From contig NC_082415.1 in assembly GCF_004011695.2 (NCBI RefSeq), positions 1,426,001 through 1,490,000 of the forward strand: a DNA stretch of 64,000 nt. The letters are read 5' to 3'. A model generated the notes under the pieces. The model had not been told where the DNA came from. It did not search any database and saw only the letters and a list, made by a program, of their open reading frames with translations. The stretch comes from Ascochyta rabiei. Lineage: Eukaryota > Ascomycota > Dothideomycetes > Pleosporales > Didymellaceae. Below are positions 62,357-64,000 of the stretch, piece after piece (within the stretch, counting starts at the first letter, position 1; each line of letters opens with the position of its first letter). Position numbers and translations under genes: made by a program.

Positions 62357-64000
62357 CTAGTAGATGGTGTTCTTCTTCGCAATCTCCTCCCAGTTGGTCG
62401 TCGCATGCTGCGTGTCCGCAGTGCCGGGCTGCACCTGTCCGGAGACTGTCTCGTGGTGGTGGTGGCCAATGGGTCCGCCGTCTGTGCCGCCAGCGCCGTC
62501 GCCGTAGCGGCCGACGTTCATAGGCAGGCCCGTGTATGGCTCGATGACGATGTGGTCTTTGGCTAGGTCCTCGACGGGGTGGGCGCCGTAGACTCCCTTT
62601 TGAGTTTGGCTGGGGCGTGTCAGTACGAGTGGGATGGCTACATGGGGATAGCAGAACTTACCGGTCGCCAGAGATCATGTTGGGGTCGCCAATGGGTCCA
62701 TCAATGCCAATGTGCTCGCGCTTGCCGCCAGTGAAGGCGTGGTGGGCAGGAGTGTGCTGCTCGCGGTTTTCCATCACTGATCCAGACGTGGTGTTGCCGG
62801 GAATAGTGGCCTGCTGAGAGCCAGCAAGACCGGTGTCGGTGTGGCCAACGGTAGTGTGGGTGGGGTCGGTGCGTTTGTCGTGGAGCTCATGGGCGGCAAG
62901 ACCGCCGGCACCAAGGGCACCGCCGCCGAGGGCAGCATCGCGACCGTAGTGATGCTCATCTGTGCGGCCAGTGGTTCCGCTGCCACTTGCGCCAATGAGT
63001 CCATCCGTTCCAACGCGGTCGTTGGCGTGGCCGGCCTCGAGAGCCTCGCGCGCCGGGTGACCCACAGGAGGATCCTTGTGCAGAAGGTTCTTGCCCTTGT
63101 AACCGCTGCCGTGACCGAACTGATCTTCACGCTCATGCTCGGCAAGGCCAGCAGCGCCAGCACCTACGCCACCTGCAACAGTGGCGTCTCGGCCGTAGTG
63201 GTGGTCCTCAGTGCGACGGGGAGAAGACTCTGGGCTGGGATCCTTCTTGGACTTGTCGCGGTGCAGGAAGCCCAAGAGACCACCCTTCTTCTCAGAGTCG
63301 TCGTGATGAGCAGCCTCCTTCTCGTGCTTCTTGAGATCCTTCTCGTGCTTCTTGAGATCCTTCTCATGCTCCTTCTCAAGGTCGTGCTGGTGCTTCGCTG
63401 TCTCCTTGTCGAGCCTCTCCTGCTGCTTGGGATCGAATTGCGGCTGCGTGCGTTGGCCGTAGGCGTATCCCGCGCCAGCACCAGCCGCGGCACCAGCACC
63501 TCCAAGCAAAGCGGCGTCGCGCTTGTCATTGAACTGGGTAGGATCAGTGTTGTGAGGGTACTGCTGCCCCTGCGTGAGGGAGCCGGTTGGCTGGGGCAAC
63601 GAGGATGAGCCGGGCTGAGTAGCCGATGCAGGAGTGCGGGTGGTGTTGTCGTGGTGTGAAATCGCGTGACCTGCAGCGGCGGTGCCAGCCAAGCCAGCTC
63701 CAGCACCAAGAGCAGCATTGCGGGAGCTGTGATCTTTAGGACCCAAGTCGTTGTCGGTGATCTCAGGAGACTTGTAGCCTTGAGCCTGCTGAGCCATTTG
63801 AGCCGTCGTGTAGGGTTGCTGAGTCTGGCCATGCTGAGAGCTGTGGTGGCCGGGAGCACCAGCACCAGTGGCACTTGCGAGAGCAGCAACATCAGGGTTG
63901 TGGTAGTTGTACTCTGAGGTAGCAGGGACCGGGTTGGGAGCACGAGCGCCAGTTGCAGTGGGGTCGTAGCGCTGTTCCTGCATCGCGGCTCCGGGCTGGG
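62357..64000 (-). CDS. Gly/Ala/His-rich repeat protein (5' end outside window)
   Basis: Minus-strand exons from the window edge to 62662, then 62609-62357; the frame is still open at base 64000, so the start lies beyond. The intron (GTAAGT ... CCCCAG) joins MISGDR to QTQKGVYGAHPVEDLAKDHI. The visible part has four related units, each with (H/K)(x)(Y/R)(G/N)(R)DA followed by a Gly/Ala run such as ALGGGALGAGGLAAHE. A Lys/His/Glu helix with two exact copies of KDLKKHEK lies between units 2 and 3. The C-terminus is conserved-looking: EPYTGLPMNVGRYGDGAGGTDGG and ending WEEIAKKNTIY. No enzyme domain. The layout resembles fungal LEA-like or stress-induced disordered proteins; that role is inference. 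Confidence 0.7.

Noticed and set aside
1..64000. tRNA, rRNA and snoRNA genes
   Set aside because: I looked for A-box/B-box-like pairs and cloverleaf arms by eye and found none I could support; a covariance-model scan would be decisive.

Overview
The window is nuclear DNA of a filamentous ascomycete. Genes are compact, with 45-100 nt introns that have GTRNGT donors, CTAAC-type branch points and CAG acceptors. The protein families (Spt20, Swc5, TCTP, eS25, Sur2, Gtr2, a QDE-1-type RNA-dependent RNA polymerase, AIM9-like kinases) are typical of Pezizomycotina. Lineage-restricted BTB, 2EXR and HET-type genes suggest Dothideomycetes, possibly Pleosporales, but that placement is inference. There are no bacterial signals.

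Layout. 1-5.7 kb: the 3' part of a Gln-rich Spt20-like SAGA subunit, a tiny Cys-rich ORF and D-arabinono-1,4-lactone oxidase. 5.7-21 kb: a gene-poor, AT-richer compartment with decayed genes (HET-type protein, copper P1B-ATPase, Tc1/mariner transposase) and inverted-repeat elements. Two intact spliced genes sit here, a type B carboxylesterase and an AIM9-like phosphotransferase. 21-28 kb: a secreted CE1/feruloyl-esterase-like enzyme, a possible Sac3 tail fragment, Gtr2 (TORC1 control), a membrane-anchored cytochrome-b5-like heme protein, then minisatellites. 28.6-42 kb: a dense housekeeping block with eS25, Swc5 divergent from a multipass membrane protein, an RdRP of the RNA-silencing pathway, and TCTP divergent from the sphingolipid C4-hydroxylase Sur2 across a repeat-rich spacer. 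42.6-50.6 kb: an unknown 603-aa protein, a tandem pair of BTB-like paralogues, a secreted SnoaL-like protein and a spliced 77-aa orphan. 50.6-56.1 kb: an AT-rich stretch, then a complete three-exon gene fusing a tyrosine-recombinase core to C2H2 zinc fingers, with a BTB-like gene directly upstream. 57-64 kb: a 2EXR/F-box-like protein, a cupin, a ubiquitin C-terminal hydrolase, and a Gly/Ala/His-rich repeat protein that runs off the right edge.

These genes do not form one pathway. Gtr2, eS25, TCTP and Swc5 are growth or chromatin genes, ALO1 and Sur2 are metabolic, and the RdRP and the possible C-to-T (RIP-like) decay of repeats are genome-defence traits. The most interesting items are the intact recombinase/zinc-finger gene at 52.4-55.0 kb and a 4-kb segment bounded by 45-bp inverted repeats that holds an intact AIM9-like kinase gene. 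Exon joins were worked out by hand from reading frame, splice consensus and family similarity. No database search was run.
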